NCBI GenBank assembly: GCA_017464285.1
Contig: JAFUDT010000006.1
Location: 1 to 64,000 of the forward strand
From: Bacteroidales bacterium
GTDB taxonomy: Bacteria; Bacteroidota; Bacteroidia; Bacteroidales; UBA1402
Length of the DNA stretch: 64,000 bases
Direction: 5' to 3'
How positions within the stretch are numbered: position 1 is the first letter of the stretch; every line of letters begins with the position of its first letter. Both the position numbers and the translations under genes were made by a program. This document shows, one piece after another, positions 7,952 through 18,188 of this stretch. The notes under the pieces are model-generated. The model did no database searches. It was not told where the DNA came from and saw only the letters and a program-made list of their open reading frames with translations.

Positions 7952-9240
7952 AAGATGAACAGTTACTAAAGGACTATTTCAGCCATCGCCTGGCAGACTG
8001 TCAGAGTGATAGTGTCCCGTCGTTCGACACACTGTTTGCCGGCGATGCCCTGATGGTGCCCAAGGGACATCAGCTGAAATTATGGCCGCGGGTGCTGGCT
8101 GCTGTTTCGACAGCTGCAGCCGTAGCTGCCGTTGCCGTCTACCTGTTTGTCCTCTCTCCTGACAACAAGGATAATCCGCAAGTGGCTGCCGTCGGCAATG
8201 CCCTCAGGGAAGATACTTTTGTCACTTCCCCTGAGCCGCTGACCGAGGAGCTGGCGCCGCAACCCTCGCTCTTCGAAGAATCAGAGACCAGGCAGTCGGT
8301 TCGAAAACAGCAGACTCTTGTTGTCGAAGACCGACAAACGGAAGGCTTCTCTGCCCCCGATAACAGGATTGGCGAACCGACGCAGGTTCCGGGGTCTGAT
8401 CAGTCAGCCGGTGAATTCTCCGGGCAGGAAAATGAGACCGCCCCGGAAGTGACGGAGGAAATCCCTTCACCGCAGTATGAACGCAGTATCGAAGAGGCCC
8501 ATCAGGCCGCACAGGCTTCCAGGCCATATCGTTCCAGACGCAGGGCGCGTGTGGGACTGTCGCTGGCCAGAGACAACAGCTTACTGGCTTCGGCTCCGGG
8601 TCAGGACTATCATTCCCCTATGTCTTCTGCGCTGGGATCCTATCCCTCTCAGGGAGTGTCCCTGCGAGCTGCTTCTTCGCGTAATGAGTGGCGTCAGCCG
8701 GATAATCTTCTCTCAAGTCAGATCGCCGAATACGCCCCGGTCTATCATTTGCCCTTGTCTGCCGGAATCACGGTGGATATTCCCCTTGCCGGCCGCTGGT
8801 CGCTGACCACGGGACTCGACTACACCTACCTGTCGGCCGACATCACCGGCAGCAAGGAAGACGGATCGGCCTTTGTGCTCAAACAGAACCTTCATTACAT
8901 AGGGGTGCCCGTCAGTCTGAGCTACCGCATTCTCGACGGTGACTGGGCCCTGTATGCTTCCCTGGGTGGCGGAGTGGAAAAAGGACTGGCAGGTGTGCAG
9001 ACCTGCCAGGTGACCGAACGTAGCGGCAACAGGAGCCGAGACCGCGTATCTCAGGGAGTGGACGGCGTGCAGCCATATGCCGGCTTGTCACTGGGAGTTT
9101 CCTATCGCTTGGACAGGCTGCTTCAGTTGTATTTCGAACCGGGTATTGCCTATTATTTCGACACTGGACAGCCTGTGAGCGCACGGACGAAAAACCCGCT
9201 CAACGCGAGCCTGAGTGCAGGTCTGCGTTTCTGCCTGTGA
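7948..9240 (+). CDS. Membrane-anchored protein with C-terminal outer-membrane-type beta-barrel
   Basis: 430 residues, coupled by ATGA overlap to the ECF sigma gene. Residues 1-45 form a short cytoplasmic head, 47-69 a single Ala/Val-rich membrane helix, and about 70-200 a Pro/Glu/Gln-rich linker. From about 270 to the end, alternating strands and aromatic girdles look like an OMP_b-brl/PorT-type barrel, and the protein ends in a Phe-rich strand. The position and the N-terminal half suit an anti-sigma factor or a sensor tied to the sigma factor, but no known anti-sigma domain is recognisable. This layout occurs elsewhere in Bacteroidota; its function is not established. Confidence 0.75.
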   Translation: MKDEQLLKDYFSHRLADCQSDSVPSFDTLFAGDALMVPKGHQLKLWPRVLAAVSTAAAVAAVAVYLFVLSPDNKDNPQVAAVGNALREDTFVTSPEPLTEELAPQPSLFEESETRQSVRKQQTLVVEDRQTEGFSAPDNRIGEPTQVPGSDQSAGEFSGQENETAPEVTEEIPSPQYERSIEEAHQAAQASRPYRSRRRARVGLSLARDNSLLASAPGQDYHSPMSSALGSYPSQGVSLRAASSRNEWRQPDNLLSSQIAEYAPVYHLPLSAGITVDIPLAGRWSLTTGLDYTYLSADITGSKEDGSAFVLKQNLHYIGVPVSLSYRILDGDWALYASLGGGVEKGLAGVQTCQVTERSGNRSRDRVSQGVDGVQPYAGLSLGVSYRLDRLLQLYFEPGIAYYFDTGQPVSARTKNPLNASLSAGLRFCL

Positions 9241-9270
9241 CATTTTACTGAACAAAAACCCGAAAAAATT

Positions 9271-9300
9271 TTTGCGGTAAAAAAAAATGCTGTACTTTTG
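9271..9300 (+). promoter_or_regulatory. tRNA-Gln promoter
   Basis: TTTG 9271-9274, an 18-nt spacer and TACTTTTG 9293-9300. The predicted start is about 16 nt before the tRNA. Confidence 0.65.
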
Positions 9301-9322
9301 TGCCGCTTGAAACAAGCCGAAT

Positions 9323-9394
9323 TGCTCAGTAGTATAAAGGCTATTATGTGAGATTCTGGTCCTCAAGATGTAGGTTCGATTCCTGCCTGAGCAA
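9323..9394 (+). tRNA. tRNA-Gln (anticodon CTG)
   Basis: The acceptor stem TGCTCAG/CTGAGCA pairs fully and begins with the U1-A72 pair typical of glutamine tRNAs. The anticodon loop TTCTGGT has U33 and reads CTG. The T arm GTAGG-TTCGATT-CCTGC is sound. The D arm keeps the GG pair but has a weak stem, and the last anticodon-stem pair is A-C. CCA is not encoded (ACAA follows). It is a single gene with its own promoter and a hairpin at its 3' side. Confidence 0.85.
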
Positions 9395-9397
9395 CAA

Positions 9398-9446
9398 AAG
9401 AGCTTTAGCTGTAGTTCAAAAGACTCGGCCGAAGCTCTTTCTTTTT
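9398..9446 (+). terminator. Terminator-like hairpin after tRNA-Gln
   Basis: AAAGAGCTT pairs with AAGCTCTTT across a long loop, and CTTTTT follows. The wide loop makes this less certain. It sits between the tRNA and the cyclophilin start. Confidence 0.45.
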
Positions 9447-9458
9447 AATGATATTGTT

Positions 9459-10337
9459 ATGAATACAAAACTGATAGCTGTTTTGCTCTGTCTCTTTGCG
9501 GGGATGCTTTTCGCCTCGGCGCAGGACAATCGCCTGTATGCTGCAACGGACAGTGTCAGCGGCTCTGTCTCTGACAGTCTTGTATCTGTGCAGCGCCGTG
9601 ATACCATCGTCATCACCACTTCTCTGGGAGTGATGAAGGCTGTATTCTATGATGATGTGCCCCGCCATCGGGCCATGTACGAGCGGCGGATCCGTGAAGG
9701 GGCCTTCGACGGCACCCTTTTTTACCGGGTGGTGGAGCATTTCATGATACAAGGCGGTTCGCCTGATTCCCGCAACGCCGCTCCCGGCGCACGTATCGGC
9801 CAGGGAAGTACTCAGTATCTGCTCCTGCCTGAATTCCGTGAGAATCATATTGCTCGCAAGGGCGCCATTGCCGCCCCCCGTCAGCCGGATAAGGTCAATC
9901 CTCAGAAAAAATCCGACTGCAGCCAGTTCTTCATTGTTCAGGGACATGTCTATTCTTCCGGCTACCTGGATACTTTGGAGATGGCGCGCAACAATCCCGT
10001 CAAGAACGAGTGGTGGAAGGAGCATTATACGCCGCACAAGGCGGAGATGGACAGCCTGAGGAAAGCGAACCCGAGGGAATACAACAAGCGTCTGCGCCAG
10101 TATCGTGACGATTTGGACATTGCCCTTCACCAGCATCCGGGCACCCTGTTCTTCACCGAAGACGAACGCCGTGCGCTTACAGAACAGGGAGGTGAATTAA
10201 ATCTTAACGGCCAGTACACATTCTTCGCTGAGGTGGTTGAGGGACTGGAAATCATCGACAGGATAGCCGCCGTTCGCACCGACAAGTACGAACGTCCCAT
10301 GCAGGATGTCCGGATTATATCTGTCAGAATCAAGTGA
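9459..10337 (+). CDS. Cyclophilin-type peptidyl-prolyl cis-trans isomerase, exported
   Basis: 292 residues from ATG 9459. An upstream extension would run through the tRNA and is rejected. A signal peptide (about 1-21, LFASAQ) sends it to the periplasm. The cyclophilin fold is clear: FDGTLFYRVVEHFMIQGG with the active-site Arg, then CSQFFIVQG, and a C-terminal FAEVVEGLEIIDRIA. An insertion of roughly 75 residues with charged helices (around KAEMDSLRKANPREYNKRL) separates the two halves of the domain, as in other Bacteroidales periplasmic cyclophilins. It probably assists folding of exported proteins. Confidence 0.9.
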   Translation: MNTKLIAVLLCLFAGMLFASAQDNRLYAATDSVSGSVSDSLVSVQRRDTIVITTSLGVMKAVFYDDVPRHRAMYERRIREGAFDGTLFYRVVEHFMIQGGSPDSRNAAPGARIGQGSTQYLLLPEFRENHIARKGAIAAPRQPDKVNPQKKSDCSQFFIVQGHVYSSGYLDTLEMARNNPVKNEWWKEHYTPHKAEMDSLRKANPREYNKRLRQYRDDLDIALHQHPGTLFFTEDERRALTEQGGELNLNGQYTFFAEVVEGLEIIDRIAAVRTDKYERPMQDVRIISVRIK

Positions 10338-10343
10338 CATCTG

Positions 10344-11951
10344 TCAGGTTTCCTGAGCGCAGCGTTCGGCACAGAGTTCCCCGTCAATGGCGGAACTGAC
10401 GATGCCGCCGGCGTAGCCGGCTCCCTCGCCGCAGGGATACAGTCCTTTTATTCCCTCCAGGTGCAGATGCTCCGGATCGCGTGTGATGCGCAGAGGCGAC
10501 GATGTGCGGGTCTCGCAGGCGATAAGCTGGGCCTCGTTGGTGAGGAAACCTTTGATGCTGTTGTCAAAAAGCCTGAATCCCTCTTGCAGACGCCGACGGA
10601 TTTCCCGGGGCATCCATTCGTGTAAGTCTGAGGCAAGCAGTCCGGGTATGTACGAGGATTTTGGCAAGTCGGCAGAGGCTTTCCCTCTCACAAAATCGAC
10701 CATGCGTTGGGCGGGGGCTTTGAGCCCCTGACCGGCATGGCGGAAGGAATCAATTTCCAAAGCCCTTTGCAATTGCAGCATCTGCAGAAAGCCCAGGCTG
10801 TCGTTGTCTGCCGACTCCAACCCACTTTCTCGCATCACCCTTTTGACGTAGTCTGAATACAGGGGCAAGTCCTCTGGCCGGATTTCCACCACCATACCGG
10901 AGTTGGCCCATTTCGAGCCACGATTGGAGGGAGACATGCCATTGACCACCAAGGCACCGTTTTCATTGCCCGCCGGCACGACCAGCCCGCCGGGGCACAT
11001 GCAGAACGAATAGACTCCGCGGCCTGCCACCTGTTGGACAAAACTATATTCGGCAACGGGGAGGAAAGGGCCTCTGCCCTGAGGATTGTGGTACATGAGC
11101 TGGTCGATGAGTTGCTGTGGATGCTCAAGTCGGACTCCCATGGCAAAACCTTTGGCCTCAAGAGGCAGATGTCTCCGGGCCATCAGCTCATAGACATCCC
11201 TGGCTGAATGACCGGTGGCCAGAATGACCGGACCGCGGAAAACTTCCCCGGTGTGGCAGCGGACCGCGGTAACTTCTCCTTTGTCTGTCAGTATATCGGT
11301 CATGCGGGTCTCGAAGTGGACTTCCCCTCCGCAGTCGAGAATCTGCTGCCGTATGTTGGCGATGATGCCGGGCAGTTTGTCTGTGCCGATGTGCGGATGG
11401 GCATCCAGCAGGATGTTTTCCGAGGCGCCGAACTGGTGGAAAAGTTCCAGGATATGCCCGACGTTGCCACGTTTCCGGCTACGGGTATAGAGCTTCCCGT
11501 CAGAGAAAGCGCCGGCACCCCCTTCCCCGAAGCAGTAGTTGGATTCTTCATTGACCCGTTGTTCCCGGACGGCTTGAGCCAGATCTCGTTTGCGCTCGCG
11601 GACCGACTTGCCTCTTTCCAGTATAATCGGCCGGCGGTGCAGTTCGATGAGCTTGAGGGCGGCAAACAGACCGGCGGGGCCTGCCCCGACCACTATGACC
11701 GGCGGTGCCGTCGAAACATCTTCGTATCGGACGATATGTGGCTGCAGCTGCTGTGGCGGCTCGTTTTCAAAGACCCGAACCTGCACCTGGAGCATGACAG
11801 TCCGTTGACGGGCATCGACCGAGCGTTTGAGCAGACGTACTCCCGTCACTTTGTCTTCATCCAGACCTTTCATCCGGCATACACAGCTTTTCAGGAGGTC
11901 GCTGTCAGCGGCTTCATGGGGCTGTATGCGCAAGTTGAATTCATGTATCAT
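10344..11951 (-). CDS. FAD-dependent oxidoreductase (COG2509 family)
   Basis: 535 residues. A short N-terminal region of about 80 residues precedes a Rossmann FAD site (VVGAGPAGLFAALKL, about 86-100). The C-terminal FAD motif is YPCGEGAGYAGGI. This conserved family of uncharacterised FAD dehydrogenases has no known substrate. It is last in a leftward operon after the lipid kinase and radA (12 nt gap). It converges on the cyclophilin gene with a 6-nt gap. Confidence 0.85.
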   Translation of the reverse strand: MIHEFNLRIQPHEAADSDLLKSCVCRMKGLDEDKVTGVRLLKRSVDARQRTVMLQVQVRVFENEPPQQLQPHIVRYEDVSTAPPVIVVGAGPAGLFAALKLIELHRRPIILERGKSVRERKRDLAQAVREQRVNEESNYCFGEGGAGAFSDGKLYTRSRKRGNVGHILELFHQFGASENILLDAHPHIGTDKLPGIIANIRQQILDCGGEVHFETRMTDILTDKGEVTAVRCHTGEVFRGPVILATGHSARDVYELMARRHLPLEAKGFAMGVRLEHPQQLIDQLMYHNPQGRGPFLPVAEYSFVQQVAGRGVYSFCMCPGGLVVPAGNENGALVVNGMSPSNRGSKWANSGMVVEIRPEDLPLYSDYVKRVMRESGLESADNDSLGFLQMLQLQRALEIDSFRHAGQGLKAPAQRMVDFVRGKASADLPKSSYIPGLLASDLHEWMPREIRRRLQEGFRLFDNSIKGFLTNEAQLIACETRTSSPLRITRDPEHLHLEGIKGLYPCGEGAGYAGGIVSSAIDGELCAERCAQET

Positions 11952-11963
11952 GCCGTGGAGAAA

Positions 11964-13325
11964 CTATCCAAACAATAAACGGAACGCCTCTTCGACTTTC
12001 CTGACGGAGGCTACCTCAATCTTAAAGCGCCTGAGGTCTGTTCCACTGCTTCTGAAATCGGGGATGATGATTCTTTGGAAGCCCAGTTTCTGAGCTTCCA
12101 TGATACGCTGTTCAATGCGGCTCACGGGTCGGATTTCTCCGGCCAGACCCACCTCTCCGGCCAGACAGGTGTCCTTGTCGACGGCAATGTCCAGACTGGA
12201 GGAAAGCACGGCGGCGAGAACCGCCAGATCAATGGCAGGATCGCTTACCTTGATGCCCCCGGCGATGTTCAGGAAGACATCTTTCTGGGCGATTTTGAAT
12301 CCGGCTCTTTTCTCCAGTACGGCCAGCAGCATATTCAGCCTTCTCACTTCAAAACCCGTAGTGGAGCGTTGAGCTACGCCATAGGCGGCCGTGCTGACCA
12401 GTGCCTGCGTCTCGATCATGAAAGGCCGTATTCCTTCGATGGCGGCAGCGATGGATACACCGCTCAGTCCCAGGTGCTGACGGCTGAGCAGCAGTTCGGA
12501 CGGATTGTCCACCTGTCGCAGCCCTTCGCGCCTCATCTCGTACATGCCAATCTCGGCGATGCTGCCGAAACGGTTCTTGATGGATCGCAGGATACGGTAG
12601 ACATAATGGGAGTCGCCTTCGAAGAGCAGCACCGTATCGACAATGTGTTCCAGCACTTTGGGGCCGGCGATGCTGCCTTCTTTGTTGATATGTCCGATGA
12701 GGATGACAGGCAGATTGCGTGTCTTGGCCACCCGCAGCAGTGTGGCGGCACATTCGCGGACCTGGGTGACGCTGCCCGGGGAGGACTCGGCCGATTCGGT
12801 GTACATAGTCTGGATAGAATCTACCACGAGCAGGTCTGGCTGCATTTGATCGACATGTTCCAGTATTTTTTCGAGCAGGGTCTCGGATACAAACCAGGCC
12901 TGGGGATTCTCCCCCTGGATGCGGTCGGCGCGGAGTTTAATCTGCTGGAGACTTTCTTCGCCCGATACGTAAAGGATTTTCTTGTCTGGCATGCGCAGCA
13001 CAGTCTGCAGCACAAGCGTCGATTTCCCGACTCCGGGTTCGCCGCCCAATAAGGTTACCGAGCCGGGCACAATACCGCCTCCCAGTACCCGGTCCAGTTC
13101 ACTGCAGCCTGTCTCGATGCGTTGCTGTCGGCTGCTGTCAATCTGGGAGAGCAGTTGCGGGCTGACATCACCGCCCTGGAGCTTGAGGGGCGAGGCGGAG
13201 GCAGTCTCCCGGACAGTTTCTTCGTGGATGGTCCCCCATTGGCCGCAAGAGGGGCATTTCCCCATCCATTTCGGGAGGTCGGCACCACAGTTGTGGCAGA
13301 GAAAAACGGTCTTGTTCTTGGCCAT
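11964..13325 (-). CDS. radA: DNA repair protein RadA
   Basis: 453 residues, normal for the family. The four-Cys zinc finger has C10, C13, C24 and C27. Walker A is GEPGVGKST at 95-103 and the RadA-specific KNRFG motif is at 250-254. A Lon-like C-terminal domain follows. RadA drives branch migration of recombination intermediates together with RecA. It lies in an operon with the lipid kinase upstream (6-nt gap). Confidence 0.97.
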   Translation of the reverse strand: MAKNKTVFLCHNCGADLPKWMGKCPSCGQWGTIHEETVRETASASPLKLQGGDVSPQLLSQIDSSRQQRIETGCSELDRVLGGGIVPGSVTLLGGEPGVGKSTLVLQTVLRMPDKKILYVSGEESLQQIKLRADRIQGENPQAWFVSETLLEKILEHVDQMQPDLLVVDSIQTMYTESAESSPGSVTQVRECAATLLRVAKTRNLPVILIGHINKEGSIAGPKVLEHIVDTVLLFEGDSHYVYRILRSIKNRFGSIAEIGMYEMRREGLRQVDNPSELLLSRQHLGLSGVSIAAAIEGIRPFMIETQALVSTAAYGVAQRSTTGFEVRRLNMLLAVLEKRAGFKIAQKDVFLNIAGGIKVSDPAIDLAVLAAVLSSSLDIAVDKDTCLAGEVGLAGEIRPVSRIEQRIMEAQKLGFQRIIIPDFRSSGTDLRRFKIEVASVRKVEEAFRLLFG

Positions 13326-13331
13326 GGCAAA

Positions 13332-14231
13332 TCAAATGAGTCTGTGTTCTGGGAAAATCACTTTCAGTCCCTGCCGAATGATGCGTATATCAACCGGGTT
13401 TTCCAGTTGGACGGGATCACCGTCATAATGGAAAGGAGCTCCCGGGGGGAGGGTCAGCTTAAGGGCTTCACAGGTGAAGGTCTCGGCCAGGCTGATGCGG
13501 TCTATTCTTTTCAGAAACAGCCTCCAGGCCAGCCGGACAGCCCCCCACAGACCAAAAGGTTTAAGAATGGTGACGTTCATCAGGCCGTCGGTGAAATCGG
13601 CATGGGGGGCAATATAGGCGTTGAATCCGAATTGACGGATGTTGGCACAGTTGATCATGAAGGCCTCCCGGGTGACGGTCTGCCCGTCATGGGTGATTTC
13701 ACAAGTCTGGCTGTGGTAACGGAAAAACTCGCGGACGGTAAGGTAGAGATATTTGAAAAAACCCCGTTTGCCTTTTTGGGAGAACTCACGGCTGACGGTA
13801 GCGTCGAATCCGAACCCGCAGGTGCAGAAGAAGGGCTGTCCGTTGACGATACCATAGTCAATCAGCTTGGTCTTGTGTGTCTTGATGGCTTCAATGGCCT
13901 GCAAATGCAAAGGAGGAACCAGGCCTAGGTCGCGGGCCAGTCCGTTGCCCGATCCCACGGGAATGATACCCAGGGCAGTGTCCGTATGAATAAGGGCGGA
14001 GGCTACCTCGTTGACCGTGCCGTCCCCGCCGACCGCCACCACTGTGGATATTCCTTCGCTGACGGCCTCGGCCGCCAGCTGACGGGCATGTCCGCGATGG
14101 GTGGTGTACTGGATGCGCAGGTCGTACCGGCCGGCCAGTACTTTGGTGGCCAGTGCCAGGGCGGCGGACTTCTCCTTAGTCCCCGACGTGGGATTGACAA
14201 TGAAAAGAATGGACGGGCGCTCCTGGGACAT
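13332..14231 (-). CDS. Diacylglycerol/lipid kinase family protein (YegS-like)
   Basis: 299 residues with the DAGK catalytic domain: nucleotide-binding VVAVGGDGTVNEVAS near 62-76 and IPVGSGNGLARDLG further on. The family phosphorylates lipids such as diacylglycerol or phosphatidylglycerol at the inner face of the membrane; the substrate here is unknown. It is first in the operon with radA and the FAD oxidoreductase. Its promoter (TTG, 21 nt, TATTTTTG) is at 14251-14282. Confidence 0.88.
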   Translation of the reverse strand: MSQERPSILFIVNPTSGTKEKSAALALATKVLAGRYDLRIQYTTHRGHARQLAAEAVSEGISTVVAVGGDGTVNEVASALIHTDTALGIIPVGSGNGLARDLGLVPPLHLQAIEAIKTHKTKLIDYGIVNGQPFFCTCGFGFDATVSREFSQKGKRGFFKYLYLTVREFFRYHSQTCEITHDGQTVTREAFMINCANIRQFGFNAYIAPHADFTDGLMNVTILKPFGLWGAVRLAWRLFLKRIDRISLAETFTCEALKLTLPPGAPFHYDGDPVQLENPVDIRIIRQGLKVIFPEHRLI

Positions 14232-14250
14232 CGTTTTGTTTTGATTTGTG

Positions 14251-14282
14251 CAAAAATACTCAGATTAATTCAATCCGGGCAA
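14251..14282 (-). promoter_or_regulatory. Promoter of the lipid kinase-radA operon
   Basis: On the minus strand: TTG (14280-14282), a 21-nt spacer and TATTTTTG (14251-14258), 20 nt before the ATG. Confidence 0.6.
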
Positions 14283-14302
14283 GAGGAGAACAGAAACTTT
14301 TG

Positions 14303-14334
14303 AAAATAAAAGCGTCCGACCATGAGCCGGACGC
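14303..14334 (-). terminator. Terminator of tRNA-fMet
   Basis: GCGTCCG/CGGACGC stem (14312-14318 with 14328-14334) followed on the minus strand by TTTTATTTT, directly after the tRNA. Confidence 0.8.
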
Positions 14335-14340
14335 AACAAG

Positions 14341-14412
<72 letters not shown>

Positions 14413-14426
14413 ATGTATTCTGAGTG

Positions 14427-14457
14427 CAAAGGTAGGGATTTTTCCCGAATAAACAAA
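14427..14457 (-). promoter_or_regulatory. tRNA-fMet promoter
   Basis: On the minus strand: TTTG (14454-14457), a 19-nt spacer and TACCTTTG (14427-14434). This is a full consensus match. Confidence 0.7.
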
Positions 14458-14506
14458 CCGGGCCTTTGATTTTTGCATTATTTGGACAAAAAAGACGGGC
14501 AGCGGC

Positions 14507-14538
14507 CTTGTCCGATCCAAAGAAAATGGCTATTTTTG
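14507..14538 (+). promoter_or_regulatory. gyrB promoter
   Basis: CTTG 14507-14510, a 20-nt spacer and TATTTTTG 14531-14538. The leader before the ATG at 14616 is about 70 nt. Confidence 0.6.
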
Positions 14539-14609
14539 TTCGTTTTTTAGGGCCTATGAAAAGGCCCTTGTCCAGGGTGGTGGACCCCGGACGGATGAAT
14601 TGTAATTAA

Positions 14610-16583
<1,974 letters not shown>

Positions 16584-16603
16584 TTTTCCAAACGATAACC
16601 ACT

Positions 16604-18163
16604 ATGAAATCAAGTTCCGTCTTTTCCTTTAGGTTGGGCAGTCTGTCGGCAGTCTGCCTTGTCGTGATGAGTGTGCTGATGTCTTCCTGTGGAAAGGATT
16701 CCTGCCAGATGACAAAAGATCTGGATGCTTTGTATGATAACCTTCCTTTTGCCATGCCGGCCTACCAGTTGCCGCAAATTCCCGATTACCAGGTTGACAT
16801 CGCGGATTTCGGCGGCATTAACGACGGAACGGCCGACAATACCCAGGCCTTTGCCGATGCTGTCGCTCATATTGCCCAAAAGGGCGGTGGCGAGCTCCGG
16901 GTCGGTCCTGGTATCTGGCTGACGGGACCGATAGAGTTCACCAGTAATTTCTGTCTGAACGTCGAAAAGGGGGCAGTTATCCTCTTCACCAGAGATCATT
17001 CGAAATATCCGCTTATCCGCAGCACCTTCGAGGGTTGGGATGCCTGGCGCTGCCAGTCTCCGCTGTCGGCCTATAACTGTGAGAACATCGCCATCGTCGG
17101 TGAGGGAGTCCTGGACGGCCAGGGTGACAGCTGGCGTCCTGTCAAGAAAGGCAAGATGACAGGCAGCCAGTGGCAGAAACTGCTCGATTCGGGCGGCGCC
17201 CTCAACCGTAAAGGGGACATCTGGTTCCCCTCCGAAGGTGGTCGCGCCGGCTACGAGAACGGAGCCCTGCGCTCTTCATCCGACAGGGAGACCCTGGAGT
17301 CGGTCAAAGATTTCTTCCGGCCGGTGATGCTCAGCTTCCGCCATTGCAAGAATGTCCTTCTGACGGGTGTATCCTTTCAGAATTCGCCGGCCTGGTGCCT
17401 GCACCCGTATTGCTGTGAGAATGTGGTCCTGTACCGTGTTTCCGTCCGCAATCCCTGGTATTCTCAGAACGGCGACGGCCTGGATCTGGAATCCTGCACC
17501 AACTCTATCATCACACAATGTACGTTTGACGTCGGCGATGACGCCATCTGTATTAAGTCCGGCAAGGATGCCCAGGGACGTCGTCGGGGGATGCCCACGC
17601 AGGATGCTCTGATTGTCGGCAATACCGTCTATCACGGGCATGGCGGTTTTGTCATCGGCAGCGAGATGTCGGGCGGCGCCCGCCGGCTCTATGTCAAGGA
17701 CTGCACCTTCCTCGGTACGGATGTCGGTCTGCGCTTCAAAAGCACCCGTGGTCGCGGCGGTGTAGTGGAGGATATCTTCATTGACGGTATCCGCATGGTG
17801 GACATTCCCACCGAGGCACTGTCCTTTAATCTCTATTATTCCGGTAAATCGCCCGTCCCCGAGGAAGGAGACGAGCCAGATCAGGTCAAGGTGGAAATGA
17901 GGCCGGTGGACGAGACCACCCCCGTTTTCCGTAAGATATACATCAGCAATGTCATTTGCGACGGCGCTGACTGTGCTTTCCTGTTCAATGGTCTGCCTGA
18001 AATGAAGATCAGTGAGGTGGAAATTCACAACAGTGTCTTCACGGCCCGTCGGGGCGGTATTTTGGCGCAGGTGGACGGCATTTTGCTTGACAAGGTGAGC
18101 ATCAATCCGTCAGAAGGTAAGGAACTGCTTTATCAGGATGCTCACAATGTTACGGTAAAGTAG
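16604..18163 (+). CDS. GH28 family glycoside hydrolase lipoprotein (polygalacturonase-like)
   Basis: 519 residues. A long basic/hydrophobic N-terminus ends in a lipobox (LMSSC, Cys near 29), so the protein is probably anchored in a membrane. The parallel beta-helix of GH28 is shown by its catalytic motifs: NGDGLDLES, VGDDAICIKSG, HGHGGFVIGSEMSGG and LRFKSTRGRGG. GH28 enzymes cut galacturonan or rhamnogalacturonan, or remove exo-residues. The gene follows gyrB by 20 nt with no SusC/SusD pair nearby, so it is not in an obvious polysaccharide-utilisation locus. Exact linkage unknown. Confidence 0.92.
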   Translation: MKSSSVFSFRLGSLSAVCLVVMSVLMSSCGKDSCQMTKDLDALYDNLPFAMPAYQLPQIPDYQVDIADFGGINDGTADNTQAFADAVAHIAQKGGGELRVGPGIWLTGPIEFTSNFCLNVEKGAVILFTRDHSKYPLIRSTFEGWDAWRCQSPLSAYNCENIAIVGEGVLDGQGDSWRPVKKGKMTGSQWQKLLDSGGALNRKGDIWFPSEGGRAGYENGALRSSSDRETLESVKDFFRPVMLSFRHCKNVLLTGVSFQNSPAWCLHPYCCENVVLYRVSVRNPWYSQNGDGLDLESCTNSIITQCTFDVGDDAICIKSGKDAQGRRRGMPTQDALIVGNTVYHGHGGFVIGSEMSGGARRLYVKDCTFLGTDVGLRFKSTRGRGGVVEDIFIDGIRMVDIPTEALSFNLYYSGKSPVPEEGDEPDQVKVEMRPVDETTPVFRKIYISNVICDGADCAFLFNGLPEMKISEVEIHNSVFTARRGGILAQVDGILLDKVSINPSEGKELLYQDAHNVTVK

Positions 18164-18188
18164 CGGCGGCCTAGTTTGCTTTAGGATC

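Noticed and set aside
9348..9458. Upstream extension of the cyclophilin frame
   Set aside because: It passes through the tRNA-Gln gene and lacks the signal peptide at its start.
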